DNA from: Amoebidium appalachense
Lineage: Eukaryota > Ichthyosporea
Length of the DNA: 64,000 bases
Assembly (NCBI GenBank): GCA_963693365.1
Contig: CAVNZM010000010.1
Span: 4,712,001-4,776,000, forward strand
Reading direction: 5' to 3'
Position 1 is the stretch's first letter. Every line of letters starts with the position of its first letter. The notes beneath the pieces are model-generated. The model did not search any database. It saw only the letters and a program-made list of their open reading frames with translations, and was not told where the DNA came from. The position numbers were made by a program, and so were the translations under genes. Below are positions 1 through 25,883 of the stretch, in pieces.

Positions 1-323
1 TATTTGGGGTTTCATTGAATCCAAATGAATGTGTTGTGGTTTGTTCAATTGCCTTTGGTGTCCGATAGGGGGAGGCACATGGGCAAGGGTGTTTAGGCAA
101 TAACGTTAACATAACTGTAGGGTTGACAGAGGCCTTCGTGCATCCGTGCACATCAAAAAGAGTTTCTTGGTTTCTTTTTCTATAGCCATGTGTCGATGTA
201 GCTCACTCACTCCCCGTGCACACACAACACGCACATGTGAGCACACACACACACACACACACACATACGTAGAGACGCACAGATGCAGGCTCGTTATCTG
301 CTCTGTCTCCTTTGCTCACTGAG

Positions 324-369
<46 letters not shown>

Positions 370-568
370 TACACACACACACAAGCACACACAAGCACAC
401 ACACCTCCAGACCACAAAAACCCTTCATTGCTCACACTGGAAACCAAAAAACCAACCTATAGGATAGTCACCGCATCACCTTATATGTACACATGTCAAT
501 TAATGAATAACGCCCTAATGCCCCCCCCCCCCCCCCCCCCCCCCCCCTTCCCCCTGCGCCCTCCACAG
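1..568. other. Left-edge non-coding sequence, probably intron
   Basis: This stretch lies upstream of the first recognisable exon of the RapGAP gene. It holds two CA microsatellites (about 242-266 and 326-383) and a C run (521-547) that acts as part of the polypyrimidine tract before the splice acceptor at 567-568. I see no coding exon in it. The first half of the LIM finger must lie further left, outside the window. Confidence 0.55.
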
Positions 569-16030
<15,462 letters not shown>

Positions 16031-16551
16031 TGTGGTCACACACTCACGGGAGACATACATGCATGGGGTGCCCAAAACACACGTACACATGCACGCGCAT
16101 GTGCGCACTCGTATACACGCATGCTGTCTCATACACGCATGCCTACGTATGTGGGCACACACACACACAATGACAAAAACAGACATATATACACACACAT
16201 AGAGTTTACTATTCTAACGATGTAATGGGCCTGAATGGTATGAGGGCCGTAGGATACGTGTATGCGCAGGTGAACATTTGCACAAACACTGCGCACATGC
16301 AGCTTTCGTTTGGTCTTCAAACATGGGCACGTACGCGCGCACACCATTGATTTTTCCTTCCCCGTATTTTTGTTTGAAAACTGCTTTTTTTTTTCGTAGG
16401 TTGACGGTGGGCTTGTCCTTGCTTATTTTTCATAATCTTTTCCATCCAAACAATTAAAGAATTTCTGAAATTCCTCGCACCTGGCTCAGTGTGCGGTCCA
16501 GTGCATGCAGAAGAGCTAACACACACACGCACACACACACACACGCGGGTG

Positions 16552-16582
<31 letters not shown>

Positions 16583-17530
16583 GGGCGCGCGCACACACAC
16601 ACACACACGTGATCCATTTTTATTGCAGACAGCCTTTCTTCACACAAGGTATCATATACACACACAAAGTAAAGACACTGTCAAGCAAAACTAGGCAATG
16701 TATGATTACCTGGTGGTCCATAGTACTAGACACCTGTACACTCACAACACCATTGCAAACTATGAAAACACTTTCAAATCTCACACACCTAATAATGTAA
16801 TGATTTGCGCTATGTAGCAACAAAAGTGTTTCACGATGCATTTGACTTCAGTCAATGTACCCAACAAATTGCAAATTGAATCAAAAGCATTGTTTAGATG
16901 TGTGCCGCGTGTCTCGTTTGTAGATGGGGTTGTGACACTTCGGCTGTGTTCTATCTTTAATTTCTGAATTTCTGTTATTTTTTTTTGATGGGTTAGCAAA
17001 GAGGCATCAATAAATCAAGATGGGGAGGTCTGCTGGCTTCAGATCCCACCTAAATCACTGGTCTTTAAGGTTCATTAAAGACGAGTCGATTAATGCTATT
17101 GTAGGACAATAAACCACAGTCGGAAAATCATTATTAGGTAACGGTTAACCCTCATCTCCCCCTTCCCCTCCCCCCCCCCCCCCCCCCCCCCCATCTCAAC
17201 ACACACCCACACATGCACACCCACACCCACACCTACACAGTGCGCGCACGCGCACGCGCACACGTGGTGGGCGCGCGCGCGTGTGCGCACCAAAATTAGA
17301 TAGGGGAAAGAAAAGAAAACTCCACCATCACGTGCAGGAGGCACACACTCTCCCTAAAGGTCCACAAGGACTTGTGAAGTGACAGAGTCGTGGTTGTTCA
17401 AGTTGGTTGGTTGGTTGTTTCTTTTTCTTTTTTTTTTTCTTCTCCTCCTTTTTTTATTTTTTTTTATTTTTACTTTTTTATTATAACCTGAGTGGGTGGG
17501 TGGGGTGGGTGGATGGGTGTGGGTGTCTTT

Positions 17531-17574
<44 letters not shown>

Positions 17575-18203
17575 AGGGCAGGGCAGGGCAGGGCAGTATA
17601 CGAAACGTTAACGACAGATGCGCCACCTTCAGACCGTTGCCTAGCATCTAGTTCTTGAGTGAACCCCTTTTATAACGTTAACGTTAAGCATCAGTACGGC
17701 GGCACATTTGTCCATGCACCAATGAGACCCAGCAGCACATGTCAACACGAGCCACATTTCCATATTTGAGAGGCTGTTGAGTGTACACTTTTTGAAAAAA
17801 CACCCCTTCAGCAGGTTGTACTACATGATCATACAACATCTCGAGTGTACTTTAATCAGAAGTTTGCAAGGACAGCAGAGCTACCCGCATCGAATCAAAT
17901 CGTGGATTTTGCACCCATATAAGGAACCTCGTGTCCAAAAATAGTAACATATTACACGCTCAGTAGTGCACATAAATATCGCAGCTGTGCTTTAGCAAGA
18001 TTAACCGTCTCGCATAGTGATCACATGAACACCATATCGGCACCATGATGGAACCCGTACACACCCATGAAAGGAAATTTACAACGTTAACAGATAACAG
18101 TGCTAAATAGCCCACGTGTTGTCCCCGTTCAGTTGATTTTGAATTTCACGAAATGATGCCAAAACATTTTGAAGGTCTTGGGCCCAAAAGATCGAACCTT
18201 CCC

Positions 18204-18234
<31 letters not shown>

Positions 18235-18263
18235 AAAAAAAAAAAAAAACGCGTACCCGGGTC

Positions 18264-18298
<35 letters not shown>

Positions 18299-20420
18299 GT
18301 TCAGAGCTGCAGCAGAAGTGGTGTCAACTGGATCTTGACATTACACACCACTCCCGTAAATGTAAAAACCCCATCCAAACACAGCAATACACACCCTGGT
18401 GTACATGTTATGCACGGCAGCACGATATAGGCCACACACGCCGCAATATCTGCCCATTGCAATTGAAGTTCTGAAAGAGAATTCTCAACGGTCCTAGAAG
18501 TTTCTAGACGACCCACTCCCCGTCAGTCTGCGGCAGTGCTGCCTATAGCCATTCCAGCAACTGGTGCGGCAACTTCTCCAGCGAAATTCCGCCCTTGTCT
18601 CCCCCCTGGGCCCATGATATCTGTCGCAGCCACGCAGGCACCTACGATACCAAGTGCACGTGCTCTGTTCGTACAGGAGGGGCTGACGGCGTGCTGCGTC
18701 ACGTGTGCTGCGCTCAGCCTGTCGAGTGATTGGTTGCGTGTCAGCAAGTTATTGTGCCATACATAGTGCAAAGTTCATTGGACCCCCCCCCCCCGGGGCC
18801 CCCCGAAGTTCCCCCCTGGTCCGACAGGCTGAGTTAAGATACACGGAGTCAGGTATGTACCTTCCGGAGTCCGCCACTGTTAAGCTTCCTGTGCCAAGAT
18901 CTTTAATTTGACGTATAAATCATGATCCATCCCTGCTGTGTTATAAGTTTCCTTGCAGCCCCGCCCGCCCCCTGCCCCCCCAACCCCCCCACCCCCCACC
19001 CCCCACCCCCTCCCCCTCCCCCCTCCCCCCCCCCCCCTCCCCTCTCCCCCCCCCCCCCCCCCTGCGCCTGTAGTACCTACATGTCACACGTGATACTAGT
19101 AAATGGCCAGTGCAACCGTCCGATCCTATGTACTCGAAGCTTCCACTTCAATTTATCTTAGATGCCCCCCCCCCCCCCCCCCCCCACCCCAACCCCACCC
19201 TCCCCCCCTCCCCCCCCCCCCCACAAAAAAAAACAACCAAAAATAAATCAATAAAAAAAATAGAACCTCCCAGTCTGCCCTGCCCCGGCCCTCGAGCTTC
19301 CTCGATCTCTCCGTTCTCAGCCCCATCTCGTATTTCAAAGGCGGCCGAAGAAATAGTCCAAGATCTAGTGATAAAAGAGCAATGACACTGTTTTTTTGGA
19401 CGAGCAAGCTGGAAACAAAAACAAAAAAAAGGACCGGAAGGGTGCCTAATAGGTTGCTTCTAACCTTCCATAGTGACAGGTACTTGAGGGTGCTGTGTGG
19501 TGTGTGAGAGTGTGGGTGTGTCACGGTGTGTGTGTCACGGTGTGTGTTTGTGTGTTAGTGTGTGTGTGTGTGTGTGTGGGAGGGGGGGGGGGGGGGGGGG
19601 GGGAGGGGGGGGGGGGGAGGGGGGGGGATGGGGGAGGGGGGGGGGAAAGGTAGGATGATTATGAGGCTGGGGAACTTCGATGATGGGCAATAGGGATTTA
19701 GGGAAGGCAAAATTTCCTCGCCTGTGGTGCAGCCTGGATATGTCCAGCGCACAGGCACACACAAGCAAACAGCAGCAGGACAAGGGAAGAAAGGTTGAAG
19801 CCACGCTCCATGGTGGCTGTGCTGGCAAGACTATGAGAATATTAGGCAACAACGTTAACCACAGTTTCAAAAAAGAAAAAGAAAGAAAGAAAGAGAAAGA
19901 AAGAAAGAAAGAAAGAAAGCAAGAGGATTACTGTGAGGATCGATGAATGAAGTTACCGCCGGTCAACAGGTGTCAGTGCTGAAATGAAACAGAAAACTGT
20001 GACGTCGACGTCTGTATTTGTATTTGACAGTAACTGCCAGTATCCATTTCCCGTTCCAGCCCCTTTTTGTAGTTTCAAATTGACGGTGTTTGAATATTTC
20101 CACCTGCCAATGTTTTTGTCGCCTTGCAGACAACACGCGATCCCCGAGCATGCTGCTGTAGATACTGCGGCCTACTAATAGTCAGTGAGCATGCCTCCTG
20201 CCGGCCATCCCCTTGGCCCCCGGGGCCCCCACTTTTTGATCCTAGCCTAAGGCCAAGATCACGTGGCATTTATATAACCTGTCAGCATTCCATTGTGAGG
20301 GGATAGGGCCGGGTGGATAGCAGCTACCTTCAGGCCTTCTTTGGCCAGACCTTAAGGTTTTTCTCCTCTCTCTATCTGACTTCTTCTTCAGAATCTTCTT
20401 CTTCATCTTTTTCTTTTTTT

Positions 20421-20487
<67 letters not shown>

Positions 20488-20770
20488 TTGTTTTCTGAAA
20501 TGCTGCAATGTGACCAAAAATGTTTAACCAAATTGTCGCACGTCTTCAAGCCTCCGAGGCTCATGACTCATTATCGTCAATCAGCCCGTCAATAAGTCAA
20601 CATCATAATAGTGTTACATTAGTGTGGTCCGTGACATGCTGATATCGATATGCCACTCTGGAAACTTGCTTCGGAACATCCTCACCTCCATTGCACACTA
20701 TTACTATTTTCTTCCTCCCACATACTGAGACACCTACCGATACCTTTACTTCTCTTTTACCCCCCCCCCC
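16031..20770. other. Intergenic region without a convincing gene
   Basis: This is 4.7 kb of mostly unique sequence with CA repeats (16520-16610), a G run (17535-17571), C-to-A transitions (18200-18297), C-rich DNA (18970-19065, 19166-19223) and a G run (20431-20486). An AATAAA at 17009-17014 could belong to the RapGAP transcript, but it is 1 kb past the stop. Short open stretches at 18523-18771, 19270-19385 and 19640-19870 lack start, splice or family support. The palindromic phrase AACGTTAAC recurs at about 17609, 17674, 18083 and 19851. Confidence 0.6.
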
Positions 20771-21535
20771 TGTTGGAGTACACTGGTACTCCCGGCTAGC
20801 AATGTCTGTTAGAGAAAGTTTCTGAGCAATTGAATAACTGTTTCAACACTCACTCGAGTGCATAGAGCTTTTGTTTACGGTCATATTCATATATGGTAGT
20901 TATATGTTTGAGCCAAAACTGTACCAATGACGAGCTTCACTAGCAACGTGCTAATTGTGCTCATTAATTAATATTCCCGGTTCAGATGATGTCATGTCTA
21001 TATTTGCCACAGGATTCTATTCTTAGAGTGGTAGTGTGCTTTATTCCCGGATATTCTCAGAATATTTTTAGTTGTGTGAAGCAAGATTTACGTTTAACTG
21101 CAATTGGTGTGTTAAACACGTTTATTTGTGTGCTTTAGTGCAAGTTAACTAGCCACTCAACGTGCACAGTTAACTTTTATATCTTTAACGACTTGTTTTC
21201 ATTGTGCTCTCTTTTCGGCCATGCTGTACATGGCCCACCACCAGGGTGCACACGAGGCCACCATGAGGTGGCCAACGACTATATAAAGCAGTGCCTCCCA
21301 TGTCACAAACATGGGAAGCAGAACGTTTGATTTACACTTTTCTACTGTCGTTTCCAGTGCACAAAACACATAGACTAGTTACCCATCATACACGACACTA
21401 TGTCTGACAACTTACAGTTGCAGCAACTAGTCCAACTACTGGAGCAGAGGTTGGCCTCACAAGATGCAATCATTTCTGACTTACAGAAGGAACAACGTGC
21501 ACTAGAACTAGCTTCTATGAACACAATGTCCAACA
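20771..21535 (+). repeat. 5' LTR
   Basis: The 765-bp LTR has ends TGTTGGA...TCCAACA. It carries a TATA box (TATAAA at 21282-21287) late in the repeat, which implies a transcription start near 21310-21320, and it contains the Gag ATG (21400). U3 is thus about 540 bp and the transcribed R-U5 about 220 bp (inference). It is identical over its whole length to 25884-26648. Confidence 0.95.
21278..21290 (+). promoter_or_regulatory. TATA box of the LTR promoter
   Basis: The sequence ACTATATAAAGC lies 118 bp upstream of the Gag ATG, as expected for a Pol II LTR promoter. The same box is in the 3' LTR at about 26391-26403 and could drive read-through into downstream DNA. Confidence 0.7.
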
Positions 21536-22608
21536 GGGTTATGGGCCCCTCACGTAATGATTCCATCAAGTTCAAGGTCGACATCCCTCTCTTCACTGGC
21601 ATTGATAATGATTCAGGCACGGACTACCACACATGGGCCGAAACCATGTATGTCCAGCTTTCTGGTGCTGGTCTTCTCCACACCATCGCGCCCAGTACGG
21701 AGCACCCGGCTACCCGTGAACAGGTCGACACTGCCCGTTCCTACCTGTGGCAAGCACTCTCGATTGACGTGCGTTGTATCCTAGGGTTAACACGCACCAC
21801 CACACCTGCGGAGATATGGTCGGCCCTATCTGCCCACTACCTGGAGCAATCTGAGGCCAATCAGTACGACCTTATCGGGCTGTACATGAATTCTACGCCT
21901 GAACCTACGGACACCGCGACGAAATACGCCATGAAACTCCGCGGCTACGTGCGGCGCCTGGCCGATTACGGCACACAAATTGGTGATGCTCAAGTGCTGA
22001 CCAAGCTCACCAACGACCTCGGCAAGGTGCCTTACTACGAAATGCCTGTAATTGCCTACAAGATGACACCCAAGCCTACCGTGATGGGCCTCCTCCAACA
22101 GCTACGGGCATATGAGACCAGCCACCCACGTGCACGTGTGACTACCAGCTCCGGGCCGGCCGCCTTCACCACACGGGCTCCTCAACCTGTCATCTGCCAC
22201 GGCTGCGGCAAACCAGGCCACATCAAGTCTCAGTGCCCCAACGGCAACGGCCAACACAGCAACTCTGGCAACAACCGTGCCAGCACCTACCCCAAGGGTT
22301 CCTGCGTCAACCACCCACTGTCTACCAGTCACACTACCGCCATGTGCAAGGGGGGCAACCGTGCCAACGGCCGCAAACCTAAGGGTGGTCCCCTCCTGCC
22401 TGGGTCCTGCATCAACCACCCTGCCTCTACTACCCACACTACGGCACAGTGCAAGGGGGGGCTGCCGCTCCCCGGGCTTTCCTCATGTCTAGCAACGACT
22501 GTGGCACCAACAAGGTGCTCCTCGACTCTGGAGCCACTGACCATGTGTGCCCCCGGCCCGATGTGTTCATCAACATGCGTGCGGCGCCTTACTCCACGGT
22601 CCAAGTAG
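21400..22608 (+). CDS. gag: Gag (capsid / nucleocapsid) of the copia element
   Basis: This 402-residue frame encodes the structural protein of the virus-like particle. It starts with a coiled-coil-like segment rich in Gln, Leu and Glu, then a Ty1/copia capsid region with the typical WxxAxxxxxxL-type helices (about residues 60-240). A CCHC zinc knuckle follows (CHGCGKPGHIKSQC, about residues 265-278), and two copies of a Cys/His module (GSC-x-NHP ... CKGG) lie near the end. The first 45 codons are inside the 5' LTR, and the primer-binding site is translated as part of the frame. At 22455-22461 a G heptamer in the phase AAG GGG GGG allows a -1 shift into pol; unshifted ribosomes stop after 22608. 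The ATG at 21400 is the first in the expected transcript. Confidence 0.93.
   Translation: MSDNLQLQQLVQLLEQRLASQDAIISDLQKEQRALELASMNTMSNRVMGPSRNDSIKFKVDIPLFTGIDNDSGTDYHTWAETMYVQLSGAGLLHTIAPSTEHPATREQVDTARSYLWQALSIDVRCILGLTRTTTPAEIWSALSAHYLEQSEANQYDLIGLYMNSTPEPTDTATKYAMKLRGYVRRLADYGTQIGDAQVLTKLTNDLGKVPYYEMPVIAYKMTPKPTVMGLLQQLRAYETSHPRARVTTSSGPAAFTTRAPQPVICHGCGKPGHIKSQCPNGNGQHSNSGNNRASTYPKGSCVNHPLSTSHTTAMCKGGNRANGRKPKGGPLLPGSCINHPASTTHTTAQCKGGLPLPGLSSCLATTVAPTRCSSTLEPLTMCAPGPMCSSTCVRRLTPRSK
21536..21548 (+). other. Primer-binding site for initiator tRNA-Met anticodon arm
   Basis: Directly after the 5' LTR the 13 nt GGGTTATGGGCCC are the exact complement of the anticodon stem-loop of eukaryotic initiator tRNA-Met (GGGCCCAUAACCC, with anticodon CAU). 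The site does not match a tRNA 3' end. Drosophila copia is known to prime from a 5' half of this tRNA cut in the anticodon arm, so the same mode is inferred here. Confidence 0.85.
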
Positions 22609-25600
22609 CCGACAAGGGTGCATGTGCAGTGCTTGGGGTGGGCGACGTGTTCTTTTCCAGCACCATCGACGGCGTTACTGCGGTGCATCAGCTGACGGAT
22701 GTACTCTACGTGCCCTCCATCCCCGACACTCTCATCAGTGTGTTCACGGCAACTACCAACGGTGTTTTACCCCGCTTTGACACCCGCGGCGGCGTTAAGT
22801 TGTGCTACGGCGATCAAATTCTGGCCACCGGCTCGGCTGTCGGCACCAAGCTGTACCACATGGCGGTGTCTCTTCTGCGCGCGGACACAACCCCGGACGC
22901 CCAAACCACCACTGCTCCGCGTATCCTCAAGGTTACTGCCGACCTCAACACGTGGCACTACCGTCTGGGCCATGCTGGCATTGACGCTGTACGCTCGGTC
23001 ATCAAGTCTGCAGGCCTGTTGGTGGGTGGCGGTGCCAAGTCTCCGGGTGTGTGTGAGCCCTGTGCCCTCGGCAAAGCCCACCGTGTTGCCTTCTCCGAAT
23101 CAACTAGCCAAGCTCCCCGGGTCCTAGCCAAGGTTCACAGCGACATCAGCGGCCCCTTCCCTCCCGCGATCGGTGGTGCTCAGTACTTGGCGACGTTCCA
23201 CGACGAATTCACCGGCCACACCACGGCCGTGCCCCTCGTCAAGAAGTCGGACACACTGGCTGCATATGTGACGTACCACAAGGCGGCGGTTACCCAACAC
23301 GGTGTTCCCATGCAGGTGTTTCAGTCCGACGGGGGGGGCGAGTACATGGGCACGGCCTTCGGGGACTACAACCGTGAGCATGGCATTCGCCATCAGATCA
23401 CTACCACCGGCTCTCCTCAACAGAATGGGACTGCCGAACGACTGAACCGGACCCTCCTCGACATGGTTCGGGCACTCCTGCAGCAGTCCGGCCTTCCGGT
23501 GGGATTCTGGGCCGAGGCAGCTGTGACCGCGGCTTTTATACGCAACATGCTCCCGTCGCGAGCCACCGGCAGCCAATCGTCTCCCGCTCTGCTGTGGACC
23601 GGCATTCCTCCCGACTACAGCCGGCTCCGTGTCTGGGGCTCTCCCTGCTACGTCCATCAACAGGATACACCGAAACTGGCGCCTCGTGCCGTCAAGGGCG
23701 TCTTCGTGGGCTACCCTCCTAACATCAAGGGCTACAAGGTCTGGATTCCAGCAGCACACAAGATGACCGTCAGCCGTGACGTGCAGTTCGACGAGGCTGC
23801 TATTCTGCACCCCCTCCGTGATGTCCCATCTGATTGGTCGACCGCACCGGCAATTCATCATTTTTTGGAGTCATCTGATTCGTCAAATCAGCCAGCCAAT
23901 CACATCGTCCGGAATGATCAGCAATCTGATTCGTCTCGTCTGTCAGCCAATGGGACAGCGCCGAGTGATCAATTGGACATTCCGATCCTGCCCGAGCCTG
24001 CACATCGGCTCCCCCGGACGACCCGTAGTGGCGCTGTGTACAACGACCAACGTCGAGGCCCGACTGCCAACGTGGCTGCTGCTACGGCCCCCCTTGCCCC
24101 CCAGGCTACGGCTCCTGCATCAACACCCATCAAGGCTTCCACCATTGTTGTCCCCAAGACTGTCCGGGCTGCACTCAAGAGTCCCCAGCGTCTGAAATGG
24201 GAGGAGGCTGCACACCGTGAGCTCAAGGCCCTGGAAGACAACGGCACCTTCACCCTTGTGCCCCGTCCAGAGGATGGCTCCACTGTCATTCCGGTCGGCT
24301 GGGTCTTTACGGTCAAGCAGGACAACGTCGGCAACGTCACTGCTTTCAAGGCCCGGCTTGTGGCCCGGGGCAACTACCAGCAGCCTGGCCAGGACTATTT
24401 CGTCACCGAGTCACCTGTGGCTGCGCTGGCTACCATCCGGCTGGTTTTGGCTACCTCCGTGGCCCAAGGTCTGCCTCTGCGCCACATCGACGTCAACACA
24501 GCATTCCTCAACGGCACCGTCAACGAGACCATCTACATTGAGCAGCCCCCTGGCTTCGTCAACCCCTCGGCCCCCCATGCTGTCGGCTTGCTCCACAAGG
24601 CGCTCTACGGCCTAAAACAGGCACCGCGCCAGTGGTATGAGGCCCTCCGTGACCATCTCCTCGACCAAGGCTTCATTGTGAGTGCTGCTGACCCGTGCCT
24701 GTTCATCAAGAATGCCGGGACCCCAACATTTATTGCCCTTGCTGCCTACGTGGATGACTTCACCGTGACGGCCGCCACTGATGCGCTCATCGACGATTTT
24801 TTCACCAAGCTGGATGCTCGTTTCTCTGCCAAGGACCTGGGTCGTCCTACCCTGCTCATCGGGCACACTCTTACCTGGCTGGAGGACGGGTCTCTGCGTC
24901 TGGGCCATCGTCAACACATCATCGACTTGGCTGCCCGTTTTCGTCTCACCCACATGTCCGGCACCAAGACCCCCATCGTCCCGGGCCAGGCCAGTGAAAG
25001 CAACAAGACCCCAGCCTACAGCAAGAAGGAGGACTATGCCAGCCTGGTCGGTGCCCTGCTGTGGATTGCGCGTACCACCCGCCCCGACATTTCCCAGGCT
25101 CTGGGAGTCCTTACTCGACACATTCATGCGCCCACCGTCACCCACTGGACTATGGCTACCAGAGTTGTAAGCTACCTGCTGGCCACCATCGACCTGGGTA
25201 TTGTCTACCGTCCCGGCCCCCCCAACCTTGTTGGCTACTCCGACTCCGACTACGCCGAGGACCGCGACACCCGGCGCTCCACCACGGGCTATGTCTTCTT
25301 CATAAACTCCTCCCCTGTGTCCTGGGTGTCTCGGCTCCAGTCCATCACCACCCACAGCTCCACTGAGGCTGAATTTGTGGCCATGTCTGCTGCTACGAAC
25401 GAGGCCCTATGGCTCAACTATGTGATGGACGACCTGGGCCTTAATCCTATCAATGAGCCCACCCCGGTGCCCATCCATGGGGACAATGAGTCTGCCCGGG
25501 CCCTGCTGGACACCCTGGGGGTTAAGCCCAAGACCAAGCACATCGACGTCCGCTACTGCTCCGTCAAGGAACATCACCTGCTGGGCAACATCACTGTGGT

Positions 25601-25697
25601 CCCGGTGGCTTCTGCTGACAACAAGGCCGACATGTTCACCAAGGCCCTGTCTGCCTCTTTCTTCACCAAGGCCGTGGGGATGCTCAACATGTGCTGA
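22383..25697 (+). CDS. pol: Pol polyprotein (protease, integrase, RT, RNase H) expressed by -1 frameshift
   Basis: The pol frame opens after a stop at 22380-22382 and ends with TGA at 25695-25697; it overlaps gag. Order: aspartic protease with DSGA (Asp codon at 22524); pre-integrase zinc finger with HYRLGH and CEPC; integrase core with D at 23142, D at 23328 and E at 23436 (DDE triad); reverse transcriptase with FKARLVARG, ALYGLKQAPRQWY and the active-site YVDD (24747-24758); RNase H with SDSDYAED, SSTEAEF and the terminal NKADMFTKAL motif. No catalytic residue is missing and no stop interrupts it. It has no ATG near its start. With the shift at 22461 the Gag-Pol product would be about 1432 residues. 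It copies the element's RNA in the particle and integrates the DNA. Confidence 0.96.
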   Translation, partial: GWSPPAWVLHQPPCLYYPHYGTVQGGAAAPRAFLMSSNDCGTNKVLLDSGATDHVCPRPDVFINMRAAPYSTVQVADKGACAVLGVGDVFFSSTIDGVTAVHQLTDVLYVPSIPDTLISVFTATTNGVLPRFDTRGGVKLCYGDQILATGSAVGTKLYHMAVSLLRADTTPDAQTTTAPRILKVTADLNTWHYRLGHAGIDAVRSVIKSAGLLVGGGAKSPGVCEPCALGKAHRVAFSESTSQAPRVLAKVHSDISGPFPPAIGGAQYLATFHDEFTGHTTAVPLVKKSDTLAAYVTYHKAAVTQHGVPMQVFQSDGGGEYMGTAFGDYNREHGIRHQITTTGSPQQNGTAERLNRTLLDMVRALLQQSGLPVGFWAEAAVTAAFIRNMLPSRATGSQSSPALLWTGIPPDYSRLRVWGSPCYVHQQDTPKLAPRAVKGVFVGYPPNIKGYKVWIPAAHKMTVSRDVQFDEAAILHPLRDVPSDWSTAPAIHHFLESSDSSNQPANHIVRNDQQSDSSRLSANGTAPSDQLDIPILPEPAHRLPRTTRSGAVYNDQRRGPTANVAAATAPLAPQATAPASTPIKASTIVVPKTVRAALKSPQRLKWEEAAHRELKALEDNGTFTLVPRPEDGSTVIPVGWVFTVKQDNVGNVTAFKARLVARGNYQQPGQDYFVTESPVAALATIRLVLATSVAQGLPLRHIDVNTAFLNGTVNETIYIEQPPGFVNPSAPHAVGLLHKALYGLKQAPRQWYEALRDHLLDQGFIVSAADPCLFIKNAGTPTFIALAAYVDDFTVTAATDALIDDFFTKLDARFSAKDLGRPTLLIGHTLTWLEDGSLRLGHRQHIIDLAARFRLTHMSGTKTPIVPGQASESNKTPAYSKKEDYASLVGALLWIARTTRPDISQALGVLTRHIHAPTVTHWTMATRVVSYLLATIDLGIVYRPGPPNLVGYSDSDYAEDRDTRRSTTGYVFFINSSPVSWVSRLQSITTHSSTEAEFVAMSAATNEALWLNYVMDDLGLNPINEPTPVPIHGDNESARALLDTLGVKPKTKHIDVRYCSVKEHHLLGNITVVPVASADNKADMFTKALSASFFTKAVGMLNMC
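22455..22461 (+). promoter_or_regulatory. Putative -1 ribosomal frameshift heptamer GGGGGGG
   Basis: In the gag phase the bases read AAG GGG GGG CTG, so the seven Gs form an X XXY YYZ slippery site. Slipping back one base continues as GCT GCC in the pol frame. It is the only such site in the overlap that is productive, since pol is closed before 22383. A GC-rich stretch (CCGCTCCCCGGG) follows within 10 nt and may form the stimulatory structure. Confidence 0.65.
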
Positions 25698-25883
25698 GCA
25701 CCCGTCATCAACCAACTGCGCCCTCATACTTCAGGGGGGGGGAGAGAGTTGCATCCGACTGTGCAACTACGTGTACCATACTAAAATTGAGTAGGGGAAT
25801 CTTTATTGTCTGTATTTTGTGCACCTGAAGCACTCGAGCTCAGTTGCATTAATTCATACCACAATTATCCAATTGAGTAGGGG
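25698..25883 (+). other. 3' untranslated region and duplicated polypurine tract
   Basis: After the pol stop come 186 nt ending in AATTGAGTAGGGG (25871-25883) directly before the 3' LTR, the expected primer site for plus-strand synthesis. An exact copy of this 13-mer is at 25785-25797, 86 bp upstream. A separate G-rich purine stretch is at 25733-25747. Confidence 0.8.

Noticed and set aside
203-415. Long open frames made of Cys-Val, His-Thr, Leu-Ser, Arg-Glu, Gly or Pro repeats, here and throughout the window
   Set aside because: They are translations of CA/GT, CT/GA and C/G repeats in several frames at once, with no start context, splice logic or family resemblance.
18523-18771. Overlapping open frames on both strands near 18.5 kb
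   Set aside because: Neither has splice-site, start-codon or family support, and both strands are equally open.
19270-19385. Possible C-terminal exon ending RISKAAEEIVQDLVIKEQ
   Set aside because: The peptide looks protein-like but no upstream exon joins, and the opposite strand is open as well.
22350-22355. Six-G run as the frameshift site
   Set aside because: It is in slippery phase (AAG GGG GGC), but the pol frame has a stop at 22380-22382, so a shift here is unproductive.
22102-24373. Antisense open frames across gag and pol
   Set aside because: They are shadows of the GC-rich coding strand, and every conserved motif is on the plus strand.
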